A stretch of 64,000 bases of DNA from Microbacterium sp. (GTDB lineage: Bacteria > Actinomycetota > Actinomycetes > Actinomycetales > Microbacteriaceae), in assembly GCF_031180975.1 (NCBI RefSeq), contig NZ_JAPSLI010000001.1:1-64000 (forward strand). The letters are read 5' to 3'. This document shows, piece after piece, positions 39,505-48,471 of this stretch (position 1 is the stretch's first letter; each line of letters starts with the position of its first letter). The position numbers and the translations under genes were made by a program. The notes below the pieces were generated by a model. That model was not told where the DNA came from, searched no databases, and saw nothing but the letters and a program-made list of their open reading frames with translations.

Positions 39505-40449
39505 GTGACCGCAGCGCCCCTCGTGACCATGATCGTGCCGGGGCGGGACGTGGCCGGCTACGTTCCTGCAGCCCTGGCATCGCTGCAGGCGCAGACCGAG
39601 CAGCGCTGGCGGGCCGTGCTCATCGACGACGGCTCGGCCGACGACACCCGGGCGGTCTTCGAACGTGCGGCCGCGGAGGACTCCCGCTTCACCGTGCTGC
39701 ATCACCGTGAGGCCCGCGGCCTCGGCGGCGCGCGCAACGCCGGACTCGAACTGGTCGACACTCCGTTCCTGGGCTTCCTGGACGCCGACGACGAGCTCAC
39801 CCCCGACGCCATCGCACGGTGGACGCGCGCTCTGGAGGAGTCCGGCAGCGACTTCGTCGCCGGAGCGTACGTCCGCACCCGGCTGGTCGACGGCAGGTAC
39901 CGACCCGGCCGCGTGCAGCCGTGGGTGGAACGGGCGACGTCGCCGCGTGCCCTCGGCACCACCCTGGTGCAGCGTCCGCACGCGTCGGCGAACATCGTCG
40001 CCTGGTCGAAGCTGAGCCGCACCGGCTTTTGGGACGACCTGCGGTTCCCCGAGGGCGTGGCCTACGAGGACCAGATCGTCGCCCAGCTGATGTACACGCG
40101 CGCCGCGACGTTCGACCTGATCCCCGACGTCGTGGTGCGGTGGCGGGTGCGCCCGGACGGCACGTCGATCACGCAGGGCAGGGGCACCCTGCCCGTGCTG
40201 CGCGACTACCTGGCGGCGCTGCGCGGCGGCATCCGTGTGCTCGAGGCGGCCGGATGCGCGGACGCCGTCGTCGCCCGCCTCGATCTCATCCTCGCGATGG
40301 ACCTGCCCCCGCTGCAGCGGATCGCCGACACCCACCCCGACCCGGCGTACCGTGCCGCGCTGGCGGCGTTCGTCGACGAGCTGCACGCGTTGCCGGAGTT
40401 CTCCGCGACAGCCCCCGATCCGTCGCTCGCCGCGGCCCTGGAATGGTGA
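39505..40449 (+). CDS. family 2 glycosyltransferase
   Basis: 314 residues from GTG 39505. GT-A fold elements: VTMIVPGRDVAGYVPAALASL at the start, LIDDGSADDT (nucleotide-binding Asp) and GFLDADDELTP (DxD-like). There are no membrane helices, so it is a cytosolic transferase. It probably adds a sugar to an envelope polymer or teichoic-acid-like chain. It stands beside an SDR gene 4 nt downstream. The substrate is unknown. Confidence 0.85.
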   Translation: MTAAPLVTMIVPGRDVAGYVPAALASLQAQTEQRWRAVLIDDGSADDTRAVFERAAAEDSRFTVLHHREARGLGGARNAGLELVDTPFLGFLDADDELTPDAIARWTRALEESGSDFVAGAYVRTRLVDGRYRPGRVQPWVERATSPRALGTTLVQRPHASANIVAWSKLSRTGFWDDLRFPEGVAYEDQIVAQLMYTRAATFDLIPDVVVRWRVRPDGTSITQGRGTLPVLRDYLAALRGGIRVLEAAGCADAVVARLDLILAMDLPPLQRIADTHPDPAYRAALAAFVDELHALPEFSATAPDPSLAAALEW

Positions 40450-40453
40450 CCAC

Positions 40454-41224
40454 ATGACCTACCTCGACTCGCTCTTCTCCCTCCAGGGCCGCACCGCGGT
40501 CGTCACCGGCGGCAGCTCCGGCATCGGCCGTGGCATCGCCACCGCGCTCGCCCAGGCGGGTGCCGCCACTGTGGTCGTCGCCCGCGGCCGCGACCGCGTC
40601 GACGAGACGGTGCGGGAGCTGACGGATGCCGGATGCCGTGCCGCCGGCGTCACCGGCGATCTGTCGTCCGCCGACGGCATCCGCCGCCTCGCCGAGGACG
40701 CGACCGAGCCGTTCGGCGAACCCGACATCCTGGTGAACTCGGCCGGGATCAACATCCGCCCGCCGTACGCGGAGATCACCGAGCAGGACTGGCATGACAC
40801 GATGACCGTGAACGCGCTCGCGCCGTTCCTGCTCGGGAAGCGTTACGCGCCCGGCATGGCCGAGCGCGGGTTCGGGCGGCTGCTGCACATCAGCTCGCAG
40901 CAGGCGCACCGGGCTTTCGTGGGCAGCGGCGTGTACGGAGTGTCGAAGGGGGCGGTCGAATCGCTGGTGCGCTCCGAGGCCGAGGCGTGGGGAGGCACGG
41001 GCGTGACAAGCAACGCGCTGGTGCCGGGCTTCGTGCTCACGCCGCTGAACGCCCGGCTGCAGGAGGACCCCGACCAGGTGGCGGCGCTGGCGGCGCGGAC
41101 CATGATCGGCCGCAACGGCCTGCCCGAGGATTTCGCCGGCGCCGCCGTGTTCCTGGCCAGTCCGTCGTCCTCGTTCGTCACCGGGCAGTCGCTGTTCATC
41201 GACGGCGGGATGTCGGTGCACTGA
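40454..41224 (+). CDS. short-chain dehydrogenase/reductase
   Basis: 256 residues. Cofactor motif TGGSSGIG (about 18–25), NSAGIN, catalytic ISS and YGVSKG (Tyr-x-x-x-Lys), and C-terminal PSSSFVTGQSLFIDGG are all present. Classical SDR of the gluconate/3-oxoacyl reductase type. It starts 4 nt after the glycosyltransferase stop, so the two may be co-transcribed. The substrate is unknown. Confidence 0.9.
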   Translation: MTYLDSLFSLQGRTAVVTGGSSGIGRGIATALAQAGAATVVVARGRDRVDETVRELTDAGCRAAGVTGDLSSADGIRRLAEDATEPFGEPDILVNSAGINIRPPYAEITEQDWHDTMTVNALAPFLLGKRYAPGMAERGFGRLLHISSQQAHRAFVGSGVYGVSKGAVESLVRSEAEAWGGTGVTSNALVPGFVLTPLNARLQEDPDQVAALAARTMIGRNGLPEDFAGAAVFLASPSSSFVTGQSLFIDGGMSVH

Positions 41225-41236
41225 GCGGGCGGCCGG

Positions 41237-43144
41237 TTACGGCGCGACCTCCTCTTCCGCGTCGAGCACTCGGCTGGCGGCCATCTGCTCCGCGGCGAGC
41301 GCGGCGTACAGCCCACCCGCCGCGAGCAGCTCGGCGTGCGTCCCCGATTCGACGATCCGGCCCGCCTCGACGACATGGATGACGTCGGCGCCGATCACCG
41401 TGGACAGCCGGTGCGCGATCGTGAGCGTCGTCCGACCCTTCGCCGCCGCATCCAGCGCGTCCTGCACCAGCCGCTCGGACACGGTGTCCAGCGCCGAGGT
41501 CGCCTCGTCGAGCAGCAGCACGGGGGGATCCTTCAGCAGCACCCGCGCGATCGCGATGCGCTGCTTCTCGCCCCCGGAAAGACGGTAGCCGCGCTCGCCG
41601 ACCACGGTGTCGTAGCCGTGCTCGAAACCGGCGATCACGTGATGGATGTTCGCCGCGCGGCAGGCGGCCTCCAGCTCGGCATCCGTCGCCTCGGGCTTGG
41701 CGTACCGCAGGTTCTCGCGGATCGTGGCGTGGAACAGGTACGTCTCCTGCGACACGATCCCGATGTCGTCGATGATCGACTCCTGCCGCAGCGTGCGGAC
41801 ATCAGCGCCGGCGAACCGCACGGTGCCCGCACTGGCCTCGTACAGCCGCGGGGCCAGGTAGAGGATCGTCGTCTTGCCGGCACCGGACGGGCCGACGAAC
41901 GCGACGTGACTGCCCGGCTCTGCCACGAACGAGACGCCGTCGAGCGTCGGGCGGCTGTCGCCGGCGGCATCGGGATAGCGGAACACGACGTCTTCGAACG
42001 CGACCTGACCTCGTGGGCCGGGTGCGTCGGCGACGTCGATCGCGTCCGCGGCGTCGCTGATCTGCGGCACGAGATCCAGGTACTCGAAGATCCGCGCGAA
42101 CAGCGCACGGGAGGTCTGCAGGTCGAGCGCGACGCGCATCAGCCCCATCAGCGGCATGAGCAGCCGCGCCTGCACGGTGGTGAACGCGACGATGGCGCCG
42201 GCGGTGATCTCACCCGTGCCGCCGGTGATGAGCAGACCGGCGACGAGGTACACCACGGCCGGCACGCTGGACATGATCACCTGGACGACGGCGAAGAACC
42301 CCTGGCCGCTCATCGCCCTGCGCACCTGCAGTCGCACCTGGTTGTCGTTCTCGCGCTGGTAGCGCGCGGACTCGGTGCGCTGCCGGTTGAACGACTTGGA
42401 CAGCAGGATGCCGGACACGCTCAGCGTCTCATGCGTGATGCTGGTCAGCTCGGACAGCGACTCCTGCGTCTCAGCGGCGATCCGCGCGCGCACCTGCCCG
42501 ACGCGCCGCTGCACGAGGACCAGCACCGGCATCATCACGATCGCGATGAGCGTCAGCCGCACGTCGATCAGCAGCATGGCGACCAGAGAGGCGATCACGG
42601 TGACGGTGTTGCCGAGGATGCTGGTGACCGTGTTGGTCAGCACGCCGGACACACCGCCGACGTCGTTCTGCAGCCGGGACTGGATCACGCCGGTCTTGGT
42701 GCGGGTGAAGAAGCCCAGCTCCATGGCCTGCAGGTGCTCGAAGAGCCGCACCCGCAGGTCGCCGGTGACCTCGTTGCCGACGGTCGAGGTGAGCCAGGTC
42801 TGGGCGACGCCCACCGCCGCGGAGAGCAGGAACAGGCCGATCATGGCACCCACGAGCGTGGTCAGCAGACCGATCTGCGGTGGCCCGCCGTCGAGCGGGA
42901 ACAGCGCGTGATCGAAGATGCGTTGCACGAGCAGCGGCGGGATGACCGCCAGCCCCGCGCCGATCACGACGAGCAGCGCTGTCAGGGCGAGCCGCCAACG
43001 GTAGGGGCGGAACAGCGCCACGACGCGGCGCCCGAGTCCTGGCACGCGCGGGGCCTGCGCGTTGAGCCGGCGCTGCGTCTGCTCGTCGACGCCGCGGAAC
43101 CCGCCGCGCCCTCCGCCCATGCCGCCCATGCCGCCCATGCTCAT
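41237..43144 (-). CDS. ABC exporter, fused membrane and ATPase half-transporter
   Basis: 635 residues. A Met/Gly-rich N-terminus is followed by six membrane helices (about 50–335) and an ABC domain with Walker A GPSGAGKT, signature LSGGEKQR and Walker B VLLLDEATSALD. This is the MsbA/LmrA-like multidrug or lipid exporter layout. It should work as a homodimer, or with an unlinked partner. Divergent from the MFS exporter at 43289; a drug-response role is possible but not shown. Confidence 0.88.
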   Translation of the reverse strand: MSMGGMGGMGGGRGGFRGVDEQTQRRLNAQAPRVPGLGRRVVALFRPYRWRLALTALLVVIGAGLAVIPPLLVQRIFDHALFPLDGGPPQIGLLTTLVGAMIGLFLLSAAVGVAQTWLTSTVGNEVTGDLRVRLFEHLQAMELGFFTRTKTGVIQSRLQNDVGGVSGVLTNTVTSILGNTVTVIASLVAMLLIDVRLTLIAIVMMPVLVLVQRRVGQVRARIAAETQESLSELTSITHETLSVSGILLSKSFNRQRTESARYQRENDNQVRLQVRRAMSGQGFFAVVQVIMSSVPAVVYLVAGLLITGGTGEITAGAIVAFTTVQARLLMPLMGLMRVALDLQTSRALFARIFEYLDLVPQISDAADAIDVADAPGPRGQVAFEDVVFRYPDAAGDSRPTLDGVSFVAEPGSHVAFVGPSGAGKTTILYLAPRLYEASAGTVRFAGADVRTLRQESIIDDIGIVSQETYLFHATIRENLRYAKPEATDAELEAACRAANIHHVIAGFEHGYDTVVGERGYRLSGGEKQRIAIARVLLKDPPVLLLDEATSALDTVSERLVQDALDAAAKGRTTLTIAHRLSTVIGADVIHVVEAGRIVESGTHAELLAAGGLYAALAAEQMAASRVLDAEEEVAP

Positions 43145-43288
43145 CCCGCCAGGCTAATGCGCGGGGGCGACATCGCGGTTCCCCCGTCGTCGAACGAGAA
43201 TTCACCCGGAGGAGGGAATCAAACGCACGCGGCTGCGGTTACGCTGTAACGCTGCGCCGCATCCCAACACTTTCCTCGGAGGAGACCC

Positions 43289-44761
43289 ATGTCTGCTGTC
43301 CACACCGGTCCCTCGCCCACAGTCGCGCGCGACAACGGCATCATCCCGCGCAAGGACATGGCGGTCATCTGGGTGCTGCTGACCGCCGCGTTCGTCGCGA
43401 TCCTCAACGAGACGACGATGGGCATGGCGATCCCGCACCTCATCACCGATCTCGGCATCACGCCGATCGCCGCGCAGTGGGTGACCAGCGCGTTCATGCT
43501 CACCATGGCGGTGGTGATCCCCACCACCGGCTTCCTGCTGCGCCGCTTCACGACGCGACAGATGTTCCTCGCCGCCCTGGTGCTGTTCTCGTCAGGCACG
43601 CTGATCGCCGCGCTCGCGATCGGGTTCCCGATGCTGCTCGCCGCGCGCATCGTGCAGGCCTCAGGCACCGCGATCATGATGCCGCTGCTGATGACCACCA
43701 TTATGAACCTGGTGCCGCCGGCCTCGCGCGGCCGGATGATGGGCCGGGTGAGCGTGGTGATCTCGCTGGCGCCCGCGATCGGTCCGACCATGTCCGGCTT
43801 CCTGCTCGACACGTTCGGCTGGCGCGCCATCTTCGTGGTCGTGCTGCCGATCGCGCTGGTGGCGATGTTCATCGGCTGGCGCTGGCTGACCGACGTGGGC
43901 GAGACCACCCACGCGCCCATCGACGTGCTCTCCATCATCCTGTCGGCCTTCGGGTTCGGCGGCATCGTGTACGGACTGAGCCAGATCGGCAGCATGGGCG
44001 AGGGCATCAGCTGGGCGCCGCTGGCCGTCGCGCTCGCGGTGGGCGTCGTCGCGCTCGGCCTGTTCCTGTGGCGCCAGGTCGTGCTCCAGCGTGAGGACGA
44101 CGCGCTGCTGGATCTGCGGATCTTCCGGTCGAAGGACTTCACCCTGTCGATGGTGCAGATGTTCCTGTTGTCGATGGCGTTCTTCGGCAGCATCACCGTG
44201 ATCCCGCTGTACCTGCAGGACGCGCTCGAGATGAAGGCGGTGGATGCCGGACTCGTGGTGCTGCCCGGCGCCCTCGCGATGGGTCTGCTCGGCCCGGTCA
44301 TCGGCCGCATCTACGACAAGCACGGCACGCGCATCCTGCTCATCCCCGGTGCGTTCCTGGCCGCCGGGATGCTGTGGCTGGTCACCACCCTCACCGTGCA
44401 CAGCTCCGTCTGGCTGGTGCTGGTGGCGCAGACGCTGCTGTCCGTCGGGCTCGCCCTGTCGTTCACGCCGCTGTTCACCGCGTCACTGGCGTCGCTCACG
44501 CCCAAGTTCTACTCGTACGGCAGCGCGGTGATCGGCACGATCCAGCAGGTGGCCGGTGCGGCCGGCATCGCGGTGATCATGGCCGCGTTCACGGCGGTCA
44601 GCAACACCGGCGGCGGCACGCAGGTGCCTGAGGCGGTGGCGGCCGCCACCCGGACGTCCATCACGATCGCGGCGGTCATCGCGACCGTCACGATCGTCGG
44701 CGCATTCCTGATCCGCAAGCCGGAGGACCACGCCGAGCACCCGGGTCACGCCGCGCACTGA
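43289..44761 (+). CDS. MFS drug exporter, DHA2 (14-helix) family
   Basis: 490 residues from ATG 43289, with GGAGGAG 6–9 nt upstream. About 14 membrane helices. Signature regions are LNETTMGMAIPHL (helix 1, motif D-like) and SRGRMMGRVSVVISLAPAIGPTMSGF (motif C). Predicted proton-driven multidrug exporter. The 144-nt gap to the divergent ABC exporter holds a short GTTAC-GCT-GTAAC dyad but no clear operator family. Confidence 0.88.
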   Translation: MSAVHTGPSPTVARDNGIIPRKDMAVIWVLLTAAFVAILNETTMGMAIPHLITDLGITPIAAQWVTSAFMLTMAVVIPTTGFLLRRFTTRQMFLAALVLFSSGTLIAALAIGFPMLLAARIVQASGTAIMMPLLMTTIMNLVPPASRGRMMGRVSVVISLAPAIGPTMSGFLLDTFGWRAIFVVVLPIALVAMFIGWRWLTDVGETTHAPIDVLSIILSAFGFGGIVYGLSQIGSMGEGISWAPLAVALAVGVVALGLFLWRQVVLQREDDALLDLRIFRSKDFTLSMVQMFLLSMAFFGSITVIPLYLQDALEMKAVDAGLVVLPGALAMGLLGPVIGRIYDKHGTRILLIPGAFLAAGMLWLVTTLTVHSSVWLVLVAQTLLSVGLALSFTPLFTASLASLTPKFYSYGSAVIGTIQQVAGAAGIAVIMAAFTAVSNTGGGTQVPEAVAAATRTSITIAAVIATVTIVGAFLIRKPEDHAEHPGHAAH

Positions 44762-44774
44762 CACGCTGCGTGCG

Positions 44775-44806
44775 CGAAGCGCCTCGCCTCTCGGCGGGGC
44801 GCTTCG
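44775..44806. terminator. bidirectional hairpin after the MFS exporter
   Basis: CGAAGCGCC at 44775–44783 pairs with GGCGCTTCG at 44798–44806. An inner CGCC/GGCG stem is stacked on it. It lies between convergent genes, 13 nt after the MFS stop. Confidence 0.65.
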
Positions 44807-44811
44807 TCGTC

Positions 44812-44967
44812 TCAGCCCTGCTCGGACTCGCGGTCCCGCTCGGGGGCAGGCACGGCGCACACGCCGTCCACGCACATGCCGGCATCCGCTCCAGGCGCCG
44901 ACAGCAACTCGAGTCCCGGCGGCGGAGTGAGCACGGTTCCGGTCTGCGGGGTGACGGATTCGGTCAT
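44812..44967 (-). CDS. small protein with a CVDGVC motif (51 aa)
   Basis: 51 residues from ATG 44967, without a membrane segment. A Thr/Pro/Leu-rich N-terminal half is followed by GMCVDGVCAVPAPERD. The two cysteines four residues apart could bind a metal or form a disulfide. I recognise no family. The frame ends 6 nt from a terminator, which supports a real gene, but the ribosome site is weak. Confidence 0.5.
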   Translation of the reverse strand: MTESVTPQTGTVLTPPPGLELLSAPGADAGMCVDGVCAVPAPERDRESEQG

Positions 44968-45055
44968 CCCTCGATCGTACGCCGCCCTAGCGAGCAGGGG
45001 GCCACCGATGCAAGCCCTAGCCATCCCGAACCGCGCGGGAGTACCGTCCCGAGAC

Positions 45056-45634
45056 ATGATCATCACTCCTCCTGACGTCGACACGGCCACCGGCGAGGCG
45101 GCGCGGATGTACGCCGCCGACCGGGATGCGGACGGGGTCGTGTACGGGCACACCCAGGCGATGGCGGTGAACCCCGAGGCGTACCACGCCTTCGAGTCGC
45201 TCATCCGCGCGATCGTGCCGTCCATCGGCATCCGCGTGTACGAGGCGGCCACGCTGGGAGCGGCCCGCGCGATCGGCTCCACGCACTGCCTGCTCGCCCA
45301 CGGCCGCAAGTCGCTGCGCGCCGACGTGGTCGACGAGGCGGGCCTGCACGCGTTCGCCGACGGTGACGACAGTGCGTTCACGCCGGCCGAGCAGTCGGTC
45401 ATCCGCTACGCCGCGCGCCTCTCCGGCGACGCCGCCACCATGACGGATGCCGACACCGAGGAACTGCGGGCGCACGGCTACGACGACCGGCAGATCGTCG
45501 ACATCACGCTCGCCGCCGCGGCGCGCAACTACTTCAGCCGGGCGCTGCTGGCCCTGAACGTGCCGCTGGAGGACGTGCCGGGCATGGAGCCCGCGCTGGG
45601 CGCCGCGCTGCGGAAGGCGGCGGTGAGCCGATGA
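45056..45634 (+). CDS. AhpD/carboxymuconolactone-decarboxylase-like protein with one cysteine
   Basis: 192 residues from ATG 45056; an in-frame ATG at 45008 has a better GGGGG ribosome site and would add 16 residues. The fold resembles peroxidase-related AhpD proteins. The catalytic helix reads AIGSTHCLLAHGRKS, so it keeps the second cysteine and the histidine but lacks the first of the C-x-x-C pair. Such proteins may be peroxidase-like or not redox-active. The stop overlaps the next gene by 4 nt. Confidence 0.78.
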   Translation: MIITPPDVDTATGEAARMYAADRDADGVVYGHTQAMAVNPEAYHAFESLIRAIVPSIGIRVYEAATLGAARAIGSTHCLLAHGRKSLRADVVDEAGLHAFADGDDSAFTPAEQSVIRYAARLSGDAATMTDADTEELRAHGYDDRQIVDITLAAAARNYFSRALLALNVPLEDVPGMEPALGAALRKAAVSR

Positions 45635-46122
45635 GGGGGCCGGATCACCGCCCGGACGGGCGCGACGAGACGAGGGAGGAGCGCGCCGACCGCAACTGGG
45701 ACGAGCTGATGCAGGAGCTGCGCGTCATGCAGACCGGTACGCAGATCCTCACCGGCTTCCTGCTGGCGGTCGCTTTCCAGCCGCTGTTCGCCGAGCTCGA
45801 CGGGTTCCAGCGCACGCTGTACGTGCTGCTCGTGCTGCTCGCGGCGACGGCCACCGTCCTCGCCCTCGCCCCGGTCGGCCTGCACCGGTTCCTGTTCGCG
45901 CAGCGCCTCAAGCCGGAGCTGGTCAGGGTCGCCGACCGTCTCGTCAAGGCGAATCTGGTGGTGATCGGGGCGGTCACCGTGGGAGTGACGATGCTGATCC
46001 TGGACGTCACGCTCTCGCGCACCGTGGCGATGATCGCCGGGGCCGGTGGTCTCGTGCTCGTGGTGGCGCTGTGGCTGCTGCTGCCGCTGATCCTGCGGTG
46101 GCGCGCGAATTCCGATTCCTGA
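45631..46122 (+). CDS. DUF6328-type membrane protein
   Basis: 163 residues. A charged N-terminus RNWDELMQELRVMQTGTQILTGFLL leads into four membrane helices (about 40–58, 62–82, 105–125 and 130–155). This conserved opening matches the actinobacterial family I know as DUF6328; its function is unknown. Co-translated with the AhpD-like gene through an ATGA overlap. Confidence 0.8.
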   Translation: MRGPDHRPDGRDETREERADRNWDELMQELRVMQTGTQILTGFLLAVAFQPLFAELDGFQRTLYVLLVLLAATATVLALAPVGLHRFLFAQRLKPELVRVADRLVKANLVVIGAVTVGVTMLILDVTLSRTVAMIAGAGGLVLVVALWLLLPLILRWRANSDS

Positions 46123-46278
46123 CGCCGTCGACGGCTGTGCGCGCTGGGAGGTTCGCAAGCGTCAGGTGTGAATGGCCTCACAGACCGCGAGCCGGGGTTG
46201 AACCTCGGCGGCATGTTCGGAATCGTGGCCCGGACATCGCGCCGGACGGTGCGGTGTCCGCCACGGAAGGAGAGTCCC

Positions 46279-46572
46279 ATGCTCACCCTGACCGAGAACG
46301 CCGCCATGATCGCGACGACCATCGTCGCCCAGCAGAGCACGCAGCCGGATGCCGGTCTGCGCATCCACACGTCCGCAGGGGAGACCGACGCGCCCCGCTT
46401 CGCGGTGACCGTCGCCCCCACTCCCGAACCGGGCGACGCCGTGCTCGAGGATGCCGACCTGCGGGTCTTCCTCGAGCAGGCAGCCTCCGAGGCGCTGGCC
46501 GACAAGACGCTCGACGCCGCGGTGGACGAGCAGGGCGCCGTGTCGTTCACGCTGCTGCCGCAGCCGGCCTGA
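46279..46572 (+). CDS. HesB/IscA-like protein lacking cysteines
   Basis: 97 residues from ATG 46279, with AAGGAG 9 nt upstream. The pattern LTLTENAAMIATTIVAQQS… GLRIHTSAG… FAVTVAPTPEPGDAVLEDADLRVFLEQAASEAL follows the A-type Fe–S carrier fold. All three cluster-binding cysteines are missing, so it cannot act as a classical IscA. It is a common Microbacteriaceae variant of unknown role. Confidence 0.75.
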   Translation: MLTLTENAAMIATTIVAQQSTQPDAGLRIHTSAGETDAPRFAVTVAPTPEPGDAVLEDADLRVFLEQAASEALADKTLDAAVDEQGAVSFTLLPQPA

Positions 46573-46603
46573 CCGGCATCCGCTCGGCGCCGTCCGCACG
46601 CAC

Positions 46604-46641
46604 AGGAGCCGCCGCGATCCGACAGGACCGCGGCGGCTCCT
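46604..46641. terminator. bidirectional terminator between HesB-like and dps genes
   Basis: AGGAGCCGCCGCG at 46604–46616 pairs perfectly with 46629–46641 across a 12-nt loop, between two convergent genes. Confidence 0.82.
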
Positions 46642-46653
46642 CGCGTGTGCGGG

Positions 46654-47214
46654 TCAGCGCCCCGACGGGGTGCGGTTCTCTGCGCTCACCATCCAGGCGA
46701 ACTGCTCGAGCTTCTCGATCACTGCGTGCAGGATGTCGGCGGAGGTGGGATCCTCCTCGTCCACCTCGTCGTGCACCTTCCGCATGGTGGCGACGGCCGC
46801 CTCGAGCCGCTGCGTGACGAGGTCCACGGTGTCCTGCGTGGAGACCTCGCCCGTCGGGAAGGGCGGCAGGGTGGTGGTCTCAGCGATCGTGTCGCTGCGC
46901 CCGTCCGGCACGGCGTGCAGTGCCCGCATCCGCTCCGCGACGGTGTCGGCGAAGGCACGAGCGGCCTCGATGATCTCGTCCAACTGACGATGGGTGTCGC
47001 GGAAGTTCCGACCGACGACGTTCCAGTGCGCCTGCTTGCCCTGCAGGGAGAGTTCGATCAGGTCGACGAGCACCGCCTGCAGGTTGCCGGTGAGCTGCGC
47101 GGAGGCGGTGAACCCCTTCTCGGCGTTCTGCCGCCGCGTGGTCTTGGCGGCGGACGTGCTCGCGCCGCCCTTGGCCGCACCCTTGGTCGTGGTCGACTTC
47201 TTCGCTTCTGCCAT
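46654..47214 (-). CDS. dps: Dps-family DNA-protecting ferritin
   Basis: 186 residues from ATG 47214, with GAGGAGG upstream. A Lys/Ala/Thr-rich N-terminal tail (about 1–33) may bind DNA. The four-helix ferritin core contains the ferroxidase signature KQAHWNVVGRNFRDTHRQLDEIIE. It is expected to form 12-mers that oxidise and store iron and shield DNA from peroxide. Divergent from a GNAT gene. Confidence 0.92.
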   Translation of the reverse strand: MAEAKKSTTTKGAAKGGASTSAAKTTRRQNAEKGFTASAQLTGNLQAVLVDLIELSLQGKQAHWNVVGRNFRDTHRQLDEIIEAARAFADTVAERMRALHAVPDGRSDTIAETTTLPPFPTGEVSTQDTVDLVTQRLEAAVATMRKVHDEVDEEDPTSADILHAVIEKLEQFAWMVSAENRTPSGR

Positions 47215-47355
47215 GCTGGCCTCCTCGTCGTGCGCCGCCGATGCGGCGCGGGGTGGTTCGTCCCAGACCGTATCGGTGCGGCCGAGCGCCCCCGCAGGGG
47301 GTTGACAGCCCGCGCGGCCATTGCGCAGGGTGGCGTGCGACGAGAGGAGCAGCAC

Positions 47356-47835
47356 ATGACGGACGCCGACGGGCACCCGCAGGTCGAGATCAGCCCCATC
47401 CGCGTGGAGGATGCCGGCGAGGTGATGACCCTGCAGCGCGCCGCGTTCGTGTCCGAGGCGCAGATCTACGGCACCGCCGACATGCCGCCGCTCACGCAGA
47501 CGCTCGACGAGGTTCGGGCGGAGCTCGCGGACTGCATCGGCTGGGTGGCGCGCGTGGACGGCCGGCTGGTGGGTGCGCTCCGCGCCCAGCAGTCGGACGG
47601 TCTGCTGCTCATCGGCCGCATCGCGATCGCGCCCGACATGCAGGGCGAGGGCATCGGCCGGATGCTGCTGGAGGCCGCCGAGAACGGCACGCGCGCCACG
47701 GAGGCCGAACTGTTCACCGGCAGCCTCAGCGAGGCGAACATCCGACTGTACGAGCGGTGCGGCTACCGGCAGACCGAACGGGTGCCGCAGGGCGACGGCA
47801 CCGAGCAGGTGTTCATGCGCAAGCGGCTGCGCTGA
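47356..47835 (+). CDS. GNAT-family N-acetyltransferase
   Basis: 159 residues from ATG 47356, with AGGAG 8 nt upstream. The acetyl-CoA loop is QGEGIGRMLLEAAE (about 98–111), preceded by the strand LLIGRIAIAPDM. The C-terminal ERCGYRQTERVP is the usual GNAT ending. Substrate unknown. A TTGACA box about 45 nt upstream marks a probable promoter. Confidence 0.87.
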   Translation: MTDADGHPQVEISPIRVEDAGEVMTLQRAAFVSEAQIYGTADMPPLTQTLDEVRAELADCIGWVARVDGRLVGALRAQQSDGLLLIGRIAIAPDMQGEGIGRMLLEAAENGTRATEAELFTGSLSEANIRLYERCGYRQTERVPQGDGTEQVFMRKRLR

Positions 47836-47865
47836 CCCGCCCGGGCCCCGCGCCCTCGCGGTGGG

Positions 47866-48393
47866 TCATTCCGCCATGCGCTCCCCGTCGGGTGAGAGCA
47901 CCCACCAGACGTCGTTCACGCCCTGCCCCTTCACGTCGCCCGCCGCGGAGTCGCCCGCGAAGTAGTACAGCGGCCAGCCGTTCAGCGTCAGCTGCATCTC
48001 GCCGTCAGGGCCGGCGATCGTGCCGACCTCTCCGGTGACACCCTCCACCTCCGGCGACTCGCTGTCGACGGTCACCACCGGCCAGTTCTGCAGGCACTCC
48101 CCCTCGCAGGCGCTCTTGTCCGCACCCTGGGTGTCCTTGTCGAACATGTAGACCGTCATGCCCTCCCCGTCTACGACGATCTCACCGAGCGACGAATCGG
48201 CCGTCATGAGTGCGACGTCACCGGCGGGCGTCTCTTCGGAGGGGCTCTCCTGCTCAGCGGGCGGAGCTCCGTACGGGTCGACCGCCTCGTCGCCGCCTCC
48301 CCCGCCTCCGGGCGACGGCGAGGAGCAGCCGGCCAGGCCGAGCGTGAGCACGAGCGCGGTGCCGATCAGAGCGCCCCTGATCTTCGAATGCAT
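47866..48393 (-). CDS. secreted-repeat lipoprotein (PF03640 type)
   Basis: 175 residues. The signal peptide ends in the lipobox LAGC (Cys23), followed by an acidic Gly/Ser/Glu linker. Two copies of the secreted repeat follow: GMTVYMFDKDTQGADKSACEGECLQNWPVV and LNGWPLYYFAGD…DVKGQGVNDVWWVL. Family members are extracytoplasmic lipoproteins, probably redox or ligand-binding; the biochemical role is unknown. It is preceded by an ECF promoter identical in both hexamers to that of the adjacent sigma factor gene. Confidence 0.88.
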   Translation of the reverse strand: MHSKIRGALIGTALVLTLGLAGCSSPSPGGGGGGDEAVDPYGAPPAEQESPSEETPAGDVALMTADSSLGEIVVDGEGMTVYMFDKDTQGADKSACEGECLQNWPVVTVDSESPEVEGVTGEVGTIAGPDGEMQLTLNGWPLYYFAGDSAAGDVKGQGVNDVWWVLSPDGERMAE

Positions 48394-48443
48394 GTCGAGC
48401 CTCCTGTCGTGATGCCGGCTCCGGACGGAACGCGGTCATCGTG

Positions 48444-48471
48444 GACACGAGCGCGGCTGCGCGCGGGTTCA
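48444..48471 (-). promoter_or_regulatory. ECF-type promoter of the lipoprotein gene
   Basis: On the minus strand TGAACC (48466–48471) and CGTGTC (48444–48449) are separated by exactly 16 nt. This matches the mycobacterial SigL-type consensus. The –35 overlaps the stop codon of the anti-sigma gene, so the lipoprotein gene has its own promoter. Confidence 0.78.

Noticed and set aside
43236-43250. GTTAC-GCT-GTAAC dyad before the MFS gene
   Set aside because: Five-base arms are too short to call an operator; it may simply be part of the promoter.
46168-46278. Longer N-terminus of the HesB-like protein and a TGAACC box at about 46198
   Set aside because: ATG 46279 has a strong ribosome site. The TGAACC box has no CGTGTC at 16 nt (nearest CGTGGC at 19 nt), so I do not count it in the ECF regulon.
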